This document shows, one piece after another, positions 1-8,286 of a DNA stretch of 13,739 bases. The position numbers and the translations under genes were made by a program. A model generated the notes under the pieces. It had not been told where the DNA came from. It did no database searches and worked only from the letters and a program-made list of their open reading frames with translations. The stretch covers positions 1 to 13,739 of the forward strand of contig JACNFS010000065.1 in the NCBI GenBank assembly GCA_014384515.1, read 5' to 3'. This DNA is from Dehalococcoidia bacterium. GTDB lineage: Bacteria > Chloroflexota > Dehalococcoidia > GIF9 > UBA5629. Positions within the stretch are counted from its first letter, which is position 1, and each line of letters begins with the position of its first letter.

Positions 1-1371
1 GTAGACAACAGACAGTGCTCTGATAGCTCTTGCTGCCGACGGGTATACAGGCACAGTGTTTAACTCCAGCTTTTCAACCACTGCATGCAGTGACTCGGTC
101 ATCGCGTGCGGCCAGAGAACAAGAGGTTTCCCTTTTTCTTTTCCCAACAAAAAAGGCCTAAGAGCCTCGTCTGTGCCGAGCGAAGGGAAAAACGGCGGCA
201 ACCCGACTGCCAAGCAATCCACGTTCTCGTCGCCGACCATAGACTCCAGAAAGACCCTGTAAACCTCACTGGTCAAGTGAAACTGAGTGCAAACCCCCAT
301 GTCAAAGGGATTCAACGGAATCTCCCAGGGGGGAAAGAAAGCCTTGAGCTTGCCAAAGGTTCGCCGATTCGGCTTTGCCATTGAAAAGCCATCTTGCTGG
401 CATATATCCGTGGCTATTACACCTTCCCCTCCAGCCAAACTGGAGACGACTATTCTATTGCCACTTGGTGGAGTCAAAAACCCGAAGGCCTTAGCAAAAT
501 CAAAAAAATCTTCCACCGTCTGTGCCCGCAACACACCCACCTGCTTCAAAACAGCATCAAAAACAGCATCGCTTTCTCTAACGATGGAACCCGTGTGGGA
601 GGCGGCAGCCTTAGCCCCGGCTATGCTTCGTCCAGACTTAAGTACCACAATCGGCTTGGCCTTCGAAGTAGTCTCAAGGAGTCGCATGAACTTCTTGCCG
701 TCGCCCTTTAGGGTTTCCAGATGCATAGCTATGACTTTCGTATCCAGGTCCTGTGCCAGGTACTCCAAAGCATCAACCTCGTTTATGTCCATCTTGTTAC
801 CCAAATCAATAAGCTTACTAATACCAAGGTGGAAATCTGAAAGAATCCAGTTGAGTCTGGGGTCATATAGACCAGATTGAAAGACGAAGGATACGCCTCC
901 CCGGGTTAGTCTTTCAACCGACGAAAAACTAACCACCAGATTGTTTGAACTGTTGATCGGGCTGAGGGCATTCGGTCCAATCGCCCTAATCCCAGCTTGC
1001 TTCAAGAGATGAGCAATTTCATCCTGCACTCTCCGCCCTCGCTCATTGGCCTCCGAGAAACCCCCAGCCACAAGCACAACCCCTTTGACCTTTTTCTCAA
1101 CACACTGCTTGACGATACCCAAGGTCATGCGGGCGGGAACAGCAGAAACCACCAGGTCTATTTCGCTCTCGATATCTTTCAAGCTAGCGTAAGCTTTTCT
1201 CCCAAGAATCTCATCAGCGTTGGGGTTCACTGGATAGATTTCGCCCCTGAACCCCAGTTTGACTAGATTGCTAACCAGGTTATAGTTGAGAGTTAGTGGA
1301 CTTCTGGAAGCCCCCACTATGGCCACACTACTGGGATAAAAGAATGAATCCAGGAAATGCCGTTTTGCCAT
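1..1371 (-). CDS. CoA-binding protein, ADP-forming acyl-CoA synthetase alpha-like (3' end beyond window)
   Basis: An open frame of 457 codons runs from an ATG at 1371 to the window edge without a stop. An AGGG about 10 bases upstream supports the start, and an in-frame TAG lies just above it. The N-terminus is a Rossmann-type CoA-binding domain (about residues 8-135; VAIVGAS near 16-22, YPVNPN near 46-51). A succinyl-CoA-ligase-like flavodoxin domain follows (about 158-300), carrying the SHTG motif with His259, which is the phosphohistidine position in ADP-forming acetyl-CoA synthetases. A third domain follows from about 305. The family makes acyl-CoA from acid, ATP and CoA, or runs in reverse to make ATP. 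Two usually conserved motifs are altered: GPNC(L/M)G reads GPNALS (132-137) and SQSG reads FQSG (164-167). Activity or substrate may therefore differ. It lies 65 bases below pheT on the same strand with no terminator between them. Whether an ATP-grasp beta domain is fused cannot be seen; the alpha-only form is close to complete here. Confidence 0.9.
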   Translation of the reverse strand, partial: MAKRHFLDSFFYPSSVAIVGASRSPLTLNYNLVSNLVKLGFRGEIYPVNPNADEILGRKAYASLKDIESEIDLVVSAVPARMTLGIVKQCVEKKVKGVVLVAGGFSEANERGRRVQDEIAHLLKQAGIRAIGPNALSPINSSNNLVVSFSSVERLTRGGVSFVFQSGLYDPRLNWILSDFHLGISKLIDLGNKMDINEVDALEYLAQDLDTKVIAMHLETLKGDGKKFMRLLETTSKAKPIVVLKSGRSIAGAKAAASHTGSIVRESDAVFDAVLKQVGVLRAQTVEDFFDFAKAFGFLTPPSGNRIVVSSLAGGEGVIATDICQQDGFSMAKPNRRTFGKLKAFFPPWEIPLNPFDMGVCTQFHLTSEVYRVFLESMVGDENVDCLAVGLPPFFPSLGTDEALRPFLLGKEKGKPLVLWPHAMTESLHAVVEKLELNTVPVYPSAARAIRALSVVY

Positions 1372-1436
1372 GAGTATGCCAGCCCTATCTGACTATTTTG
1401 TCTTTTTGGGAGCTTTCCAGCAACACCTGAGATACG

Positions 1437-3842
1437 TTAAGCTCGCAAACTAGCTCCTAGCTCCCGCGCTAGCTTATCGAGAATCTGCTGCTGGACCTTG
1501 TCGACTTCTTCATCAGTCAACGTATGCGTGGGTGATTGATAGACAATCCTGAAAGCGAAGGACTTCTTGCCCACCGACACTTGCTCTCCGCTGTAAAGGT
1601 CAAAAAGAGCCACCTGATCGACCAAAGAAAAGCCCTTGACAATATCATAAACCTGTTCATGGGTTATCGGTTCATCCACTAATAGCGCAATATCTCTAGT
1701 CGTACTCGGATATCGGGAAATTGGCTCATACTTCTTAGGGCCACCTGCAGAAGATTCCAGTTTATCTAGATCAATTTCGATGAGATAGGCAGTCCCAGAG
1801 AGTTCAAAAGCTTCCGATACCTTGGGATGTAGTTCGCCTATAACGCCCACCTTGTCATTGCCAACAGTTATATCGGCACCTCTTCCAGGACACAAGCTTT
1901 CATCCCCACCTGTCTCAAAGCTCGCAGCCAATTCCAGCCGAGACAGAAGTGTCTCAACCACCCCCTTGGCACTAAAGAAGTCAACCGGCTCTGCTTCACC
2001 CCGCCAGGATAACCCACCCTGAGAGCTGCTGAGCACAGCGCAGAGCATCTCTTTCTCTTGCGGCAAATCTTTCTCCTGAGGCAAGAACACCTTCCCAATC
2101 TCGAAAAGCCTGATGCCATTTTCCTCGTATTTCTGATTGCGAGCCAGAACTGACAGGAGACCGGTTCGCAAACTGGTGCGAAGATACTCGTGGTCCCTGC
2201 TCATAGGATTAGCTACCTTTACCGGGACTGCGCCCGTCAATTGAAGCTCAGGTGATATCCTGCTCATCACCTCCAGACTGGTCAGAGAATAGGTAAGCAC
2301 CTCCTGGAAACCACAGCTAACCAGGATGCTCCGTAGCTTTCGTCTAAGAGCCAGCATTGGCACTGACTCATGCTCTGGCAGAGGCGCACCAAGCATAGTA
2401 GTCGGAATATTGTCATAACCAATAATACGAGCCACCTCTTCCACCAAGTCAGCGGTGCAACTGATATCAGTACGCCACCACGGAACGTTGACCCGAACTG
2501 ATGAGGGCAACTCAGTTTGTTCACAACCGAAACCCAAGAGCTCCAACGTCCTTACTATTTCACTAACCCCCACCTCCATACCAAGAAGCCGCTTAACCTC
2601 AGCAGCGGACAACAATATAGGTTCGACCTGCCGCTTGCCGGGGTAAACATCAATCACCCCCTTAGCCACCTTGCCGCCAGTCAATTCCAGCATCAATTCG
2701 GTCGCCCTCTTGAGTGCCACCACTGGCAAGTCTCGACTGAGCCCTTTCTCAAAACGCAGCGAGGCTTCACTGCTCAGTCGGAGGTTTACGCTCCCCCGAT
2801 GAATAGCTGCTTGATTGAAATTCGCCGATTCTATCAGAACACTGGTAGTATTAGCTGTTACCTCAGTATCCAAACCTCCCATAATGCCGGCAATGGCAAT
2901 CACCCGTTCCTTGTCAGCAATGACCAGCATGTCCTGGCCGAGAGTCCGCTCGACTCCATCCAAAGCAGTCATGGTTTCGCCTTTCTCCGCACGGCGTACT
3001 ATGATCTGCTTTCCGTGGATTCTATCGTAATCGAAGGCATGGAGGGGCTGCCCATATTCCAGCATCACATAGTTAGTAATATCGACAATATTACTGATAG
3101 GCCGCATGCCACAAGCCAACAAACGCTGTTGTAGCCACTGAGGTGATGAACCTACCTTGACCTCAGTAAGTAAGCTGGCACAGTATCTAGGACATAGGTC
3201 TGGGTCAGCAATTTCCACCGAGACAAAGGAGTCTATTGCGCTCTCCAATTCCTCACAATGGATTTCAGGAATACTGAGCCTACCCCCCAAAACAGCTACT
3301 ATTTCCCGGGCAACACCAATCACCGACAAGCAATCAGGACGGTTCGGTGTTATGTCCAAGTCTAGGATTGTATCCCCAAGATATTCAGACAAAGGAGTAC
3401 CAACAGGCGCCTCCGGGGGAAGAATCATAATCCCCTCGTGCCTGTCAGAGATTCCCAGCTCCTTCTCAGAGCAAACCATGCCTTCAGAAACAACGCCACG
3501 AATCCTGGCTGACGTTAGCTGAATAACCTCCCCGCTATCACCCTCGATGAGCTGAGCCCCCACATGGGCAAAAGCCACATTATCTCCAATTGTGAGATTC
3601 GGGGCACCACAGACAACAGTAGATTGCTGCTTCCCCAACTCAACAGTCACTAGCCTTAAGCGGTCGGCATTTGGATGGGCATCAACACCAACGATTTTGC
3701 CAACTACGATATTATTCCAGCCTGCGCCGATAACCTGCATTCCCCCGACTTCCAATCCAGCCATAGTCAACCTTTCAGTCACCTCTTCGAGTGGTGCAGA
3801 AATATCAACATAGTCGCTGAGCCATCTAAAAGAAACTTTCAT
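1437..3842 (-). CDS. pheT: Phenylalanyl-tRNA synthetase beta subunit
   Basis: This is the 801-residue beta chain of the cytosolic alpha2-beta2 enzyme that charges tRNA-Phe. The length matches bacterial PheT (about 790-800). Visible domains in order are an EMAP-like tRNA-binding domain (about 40-150, with the HPNADRLRL stretch), the conserved DITPNRPDCLS segment (about 163-173), the B3/B4 editing domain (about 210-390), a B5 domain (about 400-470), a catalytic-like core without synthetase motifs, and a C-terminal ferredoxin-fold anticodon-binding domain (about 704-801, with RYPSTTRDIAL). The ATG at 3842 has AGGAG seven bases upstream. pheS ends 33 bases before it on the same strand, so both subunits come from one mRNA. 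No frameshift or missing block is apparent. Confidence 0.98.
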   Translation of the reverse strand: MKVSFRWLSDYVDISAPLEEVTERLTMAGLEVGGMQVIGAGWNNIVVGKIVGVDAHPNADRLRLVTVELGKQQSTVVCGAPNLTIGDNVAFAHVGAQLIEGDSGEVIQLTSARIRGVVSEGMVCSEKELGISDRHEGIMILPPEAPVGTPLSEYLGDTILDLDITPNRPDCLSVIGVAREIVAVLGGRLSIPEIHCEELESAIDSFVSVEIADPDLCPRYCASLLTEVKVGSSPQWLQQRLLACGMRPISNIVDITNYVMLEYGQPLHAFDYDRIHGKQIIVRRAEKGETMTALDGVERTLGQDMLVIADKERVIAIAGIMGGLDTEVTANTTSVLIESANFNQAAIHRGSVNLRLSSEASLRFEKGLSRDLPVVALKRATELMLELTGGKVAKGVIDVYPGKRQVEPILLSAAEVKRLLGMEVGVSEIVRTLELLGFGCEQTELPSSVRVNVPWWRTDISCTADLVEEVARIIGYDNIPTTMLGAPLPEHESVPMLALRRKLRSILVSCGFQEVLTYSLTSLEVMSRISPELQLTGAVPVKVANPMSRDHEYLRTSLRTGLLSVLARNQKYEENGIRLFEIGKVFLPQEKDLPQEKEMLCAVLSSSQGGLSWRGEAEPVDFFSAKGVVETLLSRLELAASFETGGDESLCPGRGADITVGNDKVGVIGELHPKVSEAFELSGTAYLIEIDLDKLESSAGGPKKYEPISRYPSTTRDIALLVDEPITHEQVYDIVKGFSLVDQVALFDLYSGEQVSVGKKSFAFRIVYQSPTHTLTDEEVDKVQQQILDKLARELGASLRA

Positions 3843-3875
3843 TCACAAGCTCCTGGGCCAGAATTCCAACCAGAT

Positions 3876-4916
3876 TTAGAATTGCCTTAAGAACCTGACG
3901 TCGTTACTATAGAAGAGGCGAATATCATCTATCCCATAACGAAGTATAGGAATACGCTCCACACCCATGCCAAAGGCAAAGCCAGAATAAACCTCAGGGT
4001 CAATGTCAACACGCCGGAGAACCTCCGGGTGCACCATTCCAGCGCCTATGATTTCAATCCAGCCGCTATTGCCGCATAGCCGGCAACCAGCCCCTCCACA
4101 CACAAAACAATCAATAGCTACTTCAACACCAGGCTCGACGAAAGGGAAGTAATCGCAACGAAAACGACACTTTCTCTCCTTGCCAAAAAGACGGCGAGCG
4201 AACTCAAAGAGAGTGCCCTTCAAGTCGGCTAAGGTGATATTCCTATCTACCGCTAGTCCTTCCACCTGGTAAAACATCCATTCATGCGTAGCATCGGTTG
4301 CTTCATACCTGTAGACTCGCCCGGGCGCTATTATCCTTATCGGTGGAGGTGACTTCTCCATAACTCTTATCTGGACTGGAGAGGTATGAGTTCGCAAAAG
4401 CATAGGTCTATCGCCAGCCTCGGTCTCAAAGTCAATCCATAAAGTAGCGAACATGTCCCGAGCTGGATGATCTGCTGGCATGTTAAGAGCTTCAAAATTG
4501 TAATACTCCCATTCCACCTCTGGCCCCTCGACAACCTGAAAACCCATATCTTGAAAAATATGACAGATTTCGTCAAGTATTTGAGTTGTCGGGTGGAGGC
4601 GACCCAGAAGAACCCGTTCTCCAGGCAAAGTGACGTCGAGGCTTTCACGCTGCAAAGAAAGAGTTGCAGCTAGCTCTAAGCTCGTCTTCTTCTCTGCTAA
4701 CCTGGCTTCAAAAGTTTTCTTGACCTCGTTGGCTCGAGCCCCAGCGACACGCCTATCCTCTAATGGCAAAGTTGCTAGCAAACGCAGAATCTGTATTAAG
4801 CTGCTTTTCCTGCCTAAATATCGAATCCGCCAGGCCTCAAGTTCTTCGAGATTGGTGACTTTGCCTAACTCATCGAAAGCTCTTGAGGTAAGCTCTTCAA
4901 GTTGATTTAGCACCAT
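3876..4916 (-). CDS. pheS: Phenylalanyl-tRNA synthetase alpha subunit
   Basis: This is the catalytic alpha chain (346 residues; usual length about 330-350) that activates phenylalanine with ATP and pairs with PheT. The N-terminal ~90 residues are the helical coiled-coil arm that contacts tRNA. The class II catalytic core includes [20 protein letters not shown], the motif 2 region [20 protein letters not shown] and the motif 3 region FGMGVERI. A four-cysteine CxxC...CxxC insertion ([12 protein letters not shown]) followed by [10 protein letters not shown] is typical of many bacterial PheS. The ATG at 4916 sits 17 bases after the rplT stop with AGGA very close to it. GTG at codon 2 is an alternative that would barely change the protein. 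Confidence 0.98.
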   Translation of the reverse strand: MVLNQLEELTSRAFDELGKVTNLEELEAWRIRYLGRKSSLIQILRLLATLPLEDRRVAGARANEVKKTFEARLAEKKTSLELAATLSLQRESLDVTLPGERVLLGRLHPTTQILDEICHIFQDMGFQVVEGPEVEWEYYNFEALNMPADHPARDMFATLWIDFETEAGDRPMLLRTHTSPVQIRVMEKSPPPIRIIAPGRVYRYEATDATHEWMFYQVEGLAVDRNITLADLKGTLFEFARRLFGKERKCRFRCDYFPFVEPGVEVAIDCFVCGGAGCRLCGNSGWIEIIGAGMVHPEVLRRVDIDPEVYSGFAFGMGVERIPILRYGIDDIRLFYSNDVRFLRQF

Positions 4917-4933
4917 TCCTGCAATGCCAGGTA

Positions 4934-5293
4934 CTAGCTCTTAAGTTCGTCTGAGGCCAAGGTCAATAGCTTGGAAAAACTGGAGGGATCATTTACTGCC
5001 ATCTCTGCCAATGCTTTGCGGTTAATTGCCACATTGGCTTTTCTCAGACCGTCGATAAACTGGCTGTAGGAAAACCCACCGGCCCGGGCTGCAGCATTTA
5101 TCCGGATAATCCACAACCGTCTCATGTCACCCTTACGCTCTCGGCGATGGCAGTAGGCATAATGCAAGGCATGAAGCATGGACTCATGAGCTCGCCGATA
5201 CAGGGCATGCCTGGTAGCCTTATGCCCCTTGGTCAGCTTCAGCACCTTCTTATGTCGTCGATGAGTAACTACTCCACCTCTAGCTCGTGGCAA
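4934..5293 (-). CDS. rplT: 50S ribosomal protein L20
   Basis: This is a 119-residue, strongly basic ribosomal protein of normal L20 length. It binds 23S rRNA early in large-subunit assembly. The basic N-terminal tail ([17 protein letters not shown]) and the conserved [20 protein letters not shown] segment identify it. The start is a TTG at 5293, chosen because AGGAGG lies six bases upstream and the translation then opens with the canonical MPRARGG. It is 15 bases below rpmI and 17 above pheS. In E. coli and B. subtilis L20 represses its own operon; no L20-binding leader was identified here. Confidence 0.97.
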   Translation of the reverse strand: MPRARGGVVTHRRHKKVLKLTKGHKATRHALYRRAHESMLHALHYAYCHRRERKGDMRRLWIIRINAAARAGGFSYSQFIDGLRKANVAINRKALAEMAVNDPSSFSKLLTLASDELKS

Positions 5294-5308
5294 TCGCTTC
5301 CTCCTGGT

Positions 5309-5512
5309 TCATTTCAAACCGTAAGGCAACAGTCTCTTTATCTTAGCCCTATCCTGGGGCTGAACAGGAATTGTCTCATCATAAAGACGCTTCGTCCTGG
5401 CTGACTTCTTGCGCCTCAAATGGCTCTTACCACCTTTGACACGCATAATTTTGCCGCTGCCAGTTATATGGAAGCGGCTCTTAGCTCCCTTATGAGTCTT
5501 AAGCTTTGGCAT
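5309..5512 (-). CDS. rpmI: 50S ribosomal protein L35
   Basis: This 67-residue basic protein has the L35 signature [20 protein letters not shown] at its start and [14 protein letters not shown] in the middle. It is a small component of the large ribosomal subunit. Its ATG directly abuts the infC stop codon (TAG then ATG, no spacer), with GAGGA about ten bases upstream inside the end of infC. Translational coupling to infC is likely. It keeps the infC-rpmI-rplT order found in most bacteria. Confidence 0.97.
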   Translation of the reverse strand: MPKLKTHKGAKSRFHITGSGKIMRVKGGKSHLRRKKSARTKRLYDETIPVQPQDRAKIKRLLPYGLK

Positions 5513-6061
5513 CTAGACTTTTTCCTCGACTTTCGTTTCCTTGACCTGTTTAACCGAAATCGGGGAAAGCACCAAGCTCATAATGCGCCCATCCAGAGAT
5601 GGTGAACCGTCTAGAGCAGCTACGTCCCTCAAATCATCGGCTATTTTCTGCAGAACCTTCACACCTAGCTCAGGGTGAGTGATCTCGCGTCCGCGGAAAA
5701 CCACAAACGCCCTTACCTTGTCACCATCCTCTAATAGTTTCCTCGCCACCTTAATCTTAGTTTCGAGGTCGTGGTCCTTAACCCTAGGTCTAACGCGGAT
5801 TTCCTTGAGCACGCCAGCTCTCTGGCTCTTCCGTGCTTTCCGTTCTTTTCTGGTCTGCTCATACCTATATTTTCCATAGTCGAGAAGGCGACAGACAGGA
5901 GGTACCGAGGTGGGTGCTACCTCCACCAAATCAAAATTACGCTCATCGGCAATCTGCAACGCTCGCTCAAGAGAAAGCACTCCCAATTGCTCCCCTGTCT
6001 CCCCTATGAGCCGAACCTCCCTAGCTCGAATGTACCGGTTAACACGTACTCTCTTGACTAT
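5513..6061 (-). CDS. infC: Translation initiation factor IF-3, probable ATA start
   Basis: IF-3 binds the 30S subunit, prevents premature 50S joining and rejects wrong start codons and initiator tRNAs. The N-domain (RVNRYIRAREVRLI, PPVCRLLDYGKYRYE) and C-domain (KEIRVRPRVKDHDLETK, FRGREITHPELG, LDGRIMSLVLSP) are intact. The frame is open up to a TTG at 6133 overlapping the thrS stop, but the extra 24 residues have no IF-3 counterpart and that TTG has no ribosome-binding site. A strong AAGGAGG at 6079-6073 instead points downstream. In frame, the first suitable codon is ATA at 6061, about 11 bases below AAGGAGG. It gives 182 residues, the usual IF-3 length, with ten residues before IRAREV. GTG at 6073 is in frame but overlaps the Shine-Dalgarno. 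In E. coli infC uses AUU and is autoregulated through it; the same logic is inferred here. Confidence 0.95.
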   Translation of the reverse strand: MVKRVRVNRYIRAREVRLIGETGEQLGVLSLERALQIADERNFDLVEVAPTSVPPVCRLLDYGKYRYEQTRKERKARKSQRAGVLKEIRVRPRVKDHDLETKIKVARKLLEDGDKVRAFVVFRGREITHPELGVKVLQKIADDLRDVAALDGSPSLDGRIMSLVLSPISVKQVKETKVEEKV

Positions 6062-6129
6062 GTCCCTCCCCACCTCCTTATTATAAAATAAGCCATTACG
6101 CAGAAATATATCACATTCACGACAAGAAA

Positions 6130-7872
6130 TCAAAGCTTGTCTGGAACTCTAGCTTCAATAACTGATTTTACCCTACTCATGAACTCGGAAGCAGTCAGTG
6201 AGCCCAGGTCTTCCCCATTTCTCAATCGAAGAGAAACCGTAGAACTATCCAGCTCCTTGTCACCAACAACAAGCATATAAGGAACCTTCCCCAGCTGAGC
6301 CTCTCTTATTTTCAGGTTCATCCTCTCCGAGCGGTCATCAACTTGAACACGCATGCCGCCCTCCCTAAGCTCACCAGCCAAGTGATGAGCATAGTCCAGA
6401 TGACGGTCGGCTATAGGAATTATGACTGCTTGAACCGGAGATAGCCACACCGGGAAGGCACCAGCATAATGCTCGATGAGACACGCCATAAATCGCTCCA
6501 TGCTCCCCAGCACCGTGCGATGCACCATTACCACCTGATGTTCCGAACCATCGTCGCCAATATAGTTAACATCAAAGCGCTGTGGCAGGTTAAAATCAAC
6601 CTGAATAGTTGGTCCTTGCCACAACCGCCCCAGAGCGTCCCTAAGCTTGATATCAATCTTAGGTCCATAAAATACACCCTCCCCTGGGTCTATCGTGTAA
6701 CCAAGCTCAAGGCACTGCAAGACCTTTCTCAAAGCCTCTGTGGCCTCCTCCCAGCTCTGGATAGTGCCAGCATATTTCTCAGGCCGGGTAGACAGAAGTA
6801 ACTCATAGTCATGGAAACCGAACGTGTCCAGCATGAAACAGGCCAATTGCACCACCTCCGTTACCTCAGCCTCAAGCTGGTCAGGCCGACAGAAGATATG
6901 AGCGTCATCCTGAGTGAAGCCGCGAACCCGCGCCAGACCGTGCAACACACCCGACCGCTCGTAACGATACACTGTGCCCAGCTCGGCCCAACGCAGCGGT
7001 AAATTGCGATAGCTACGCAACTGAGTCTTATACATCAAAATGTGCCCCAGACAGTTCATTGGTTTGATAATGTACTCCTGCCCCTCGATATCCATCGGCG
7101 AATATAGATTCTCCCGATAGAAATCCCAATGGCCGCTAGTCTTCCACAAGTCTACCTTGGCAATATGTGGAGTATAGACAATGTCGTAACCTCGCTTCCT
7201 GTGCTCTTTCTTCCAAAAGTCCTCGATGATCTCGCGTACCAAGGCGCCTTTAGGATGCCAGTGAACCAACCCTGGGCCAGCCTCATCATGAAGGCTAAAG
7301 AGGTCGAGCTCCTTACCCAACTTCCTGTGGTCTCGCTTGCTTGCTTCAGCCAACCGAGCTAAGTAATCTTCAAGCTCCGCCTGGGTATCAAAAGCGACAC
7401 CGTAAATTCTTTGCAGCATGGGACGCTTTTCGTCACCTCGCCAGTAAGCTCCAGCAATACTGGTAAGTTTGAAAGCTCCAATATTACCAGTTGAATTCAC
7501 GTGGGGGCCACGGCATAAGTCAACAAAAGAACCCTGTCGATAGATAGTCACTGTTTCGTCAGGAAGTTCCTCGATAAGCTCCAACTTATAAGGTTGATCC
7601 GAAAAGAATTGCAGGGCCTTCGCTTTGTCCATCTCTTCTTTGGCAAAAGCAGCATTGGCAGCAATTATTTCCTTCATCTTAGCTTCAATTGTCGGTAGGT
7701 CGTCAGGAACTAGAGCGCGAGGTAGCTCAAAATCGTAATAGAAGCCATCCTCTATAGCCGGACCGATGCCAAATTTGGTTCCCTGGAAAAGTGACTGGAC
7801 AGCCTCAGCCATCACATGGGCGGCCGAATGCCGCATCTTTTCCAACCTCGCTTCTTTTTCCTCTGCAGCCAT
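6130..7872 (-). CDS. thrS: Threonyl-tRNA synthetase lacking the TGS domain
   Basis: This class II synthetase charges tRNA-Thr and edits mischarged serine. With the ATG at 7872 (AGGA eight bases upstream) it is 580 residues, against about 640 for E. coli. The frame stays open to 7968, but those 32 codons look non-coding and overlap the promoter. The protein opens directly with the editing domain: HSAAH (His15, His19) and CRGPH (Cys120, His124) match the editing pocket. The catalytic core has motif 1 around 205-240, motif 2 around 297-325 and motif 3 around 450-465. Zinc ligands Cys274, His325 and His451 are all present. The anticodon-binding domain fills about 480-580. The N-terminal TGS domain is absent. 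It is the first gene of the unit and its stop lies 69 bases before the inferred infC start. Confidence 0.97.
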   Translation of the reverse strand: MAAEEKEARLEKMRHSAAHVMAEAVQSLFQGTKFGIGPAIEDGFYYDFELPRALVPDDLPTIEAKMKEIIAANAAFAKEEMDKAKALQFFSDQPYKLELIEELPDETVTIYRQGSFVDLCRGPHVNSTGNIGAFKLTSIAGAYWRGDEKRPMLQRIYGVAFDTQAELEDYLARLAEASKRDHRKLGKELDLFSLHDEAGPGLVHWHPKGALVREIIEDFWKKEHRKRGYDIVYTPHIAKVDLWKTSGHWDFYRENLYSPMDIEGQEYIIKPMNCLGHILMYKTQLRSYRNLPLRWAELGTVYRYERSGVLHGLARVRGFTQDDAHIFCRPDQLEAEVTEVVQLACFMLDTFGFHDYELLLSTRPEKYAGTIQSWEEATEALRKVLQCLELGYTIDPGEGVFYGPKIDIKLRDALGRLWQGPTIQVDFNLPQRFDVNYIGDDGSEHQVVMVHRTVLGSMERFMACLIEHYAGAFPVWLSPVQAVIIPIADRHLDYAHHLAGELREGGMRVQVDDRSERMNLKIREAQLGKVPYMLVVGDKELDSSTVSLRLRNGEDLGSLTASEFMSRVKSVIEARVPDKL

Positions 7873-7912
7873 TTTTGAATTCCTACACTGAACTAAACAA
7901 AGACCCCACGCT

Positions 7913-7942
7913 ATTATAAGCGAGAGGTCAATTCTAAGCCAA
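7913..7942 (-). promoter_or_regulatory. Probable sigma-70 promoter of the thrS-infC-rpmI-rplT-pheST unit
   Basis: On the minus strand a perfect -10 TATAAT (7918-7913) is preceded by TTGGCT (7942-7937) at an 18-base spacing. Predicted transcription starts near 7906 and leaves a leader of about 35 bases before the thrS ATG at 7872. That is too short for a T-box or an L20-binding leader, so this promoter would drive the unit without those controls. Read-through from hicBA upstream is also possible, since no terminator was seen between 8067 and 7943. Confidence 0.6.
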
Positions 7943-8067
7943 CTTTGCTCAGAGCTTAACAAGAACAACTAACAAAACAATAAAGAAATAACTTCCGCCG
8001 AATCTGTACCAATAATGTGCTTGAGTCTGCAATAGACAAAACTTCTAGCATCACTCTCAACTCAGTC

Positions 8068-8286
8068 TCATAGTAGTTTAAGGAATTCATCCCGCGTTAG
8101 GCCAGCATCCTTAATCAAGGCCCTCAGTAAGCCTCGGCCCAGCTCTCCATGTCTTGCTACTGAAAGTCTACCCTTAGATAGATGAAGCAAGATCATATGG
8201 CTACCTTCCGTATGATCCCAAATATATCCGATCTTACCCATTGCCTTAACAAAATCGTCTCCTGATATTACAGGAAGACGTGGCAC
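8068..8286 (-). CDS. hicA: HicA-family mRNA interferase toxin
   Basis: This 72-residue protein has the double-stranded-RNA-binding-like fold of HicA/YcfA toxins: a short N-terminal helix, then TEGSHMILLH with the catalytic His30 in the GSH motif, then RLSVARHGELGRGLLRALIKDAGLTRDEFLKLL. HicA cleaves mRNA and is held inactive by HicB. The GTG start at 8286 immediately follows the hicB stop (TAA then GTG) and GGAGG lies 11 bases upstream inside hicB. Toxin synthesis should therefore be coupled to antitoxin translation. The order is antitoxin first, toxin second. The catalytic histidine is present, so the toxin may be functional. Confidence 0.9.
   Translation of the reverse strand: MPRLPVISGDDFVKAMGKIGYIWDHTEGSHMILLHLSKGRLSVARHGELGRGLLRALIKDAGLTRDEFLKLL

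Noticed and set aside
287..880. A 197-codon plus-strand ORF at the left end.
   Set aside because: It is antisense to the acyl-CoA synthetase-like gene, whose minus-strand reading carries recognisable motifs throughout. The plus-strand product shows none.
1372..1436. Possible terminator between pheT and the CoA-binding gene.
   Set aside because: The 65 bases contain no stable hairpin followed by a T-run on the minus strand.
2517..3134. A 205-codon plus-strand ORF inside pheT.
   Set aside because: pheT is intact and continuous across it, and the antisense product has no recognisable feature or ribosome-binding site.
6084..6089. TATAAT on the minus strand just above infC, a possible internal promoter.
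   Set aside because: No reasonable -35 lies 16-18 bases upstream, and a start there would leave almost no room before the Shine-Dalgarno.
7873..7968. Extension of thrS by 32 codons to 7968.
   Set aside because: It would place the coding start upstream of the predicted promoter, has no homology expected for ThrRS and lacks a ribosome-binding site, whereas the ATG at 7872 has one.
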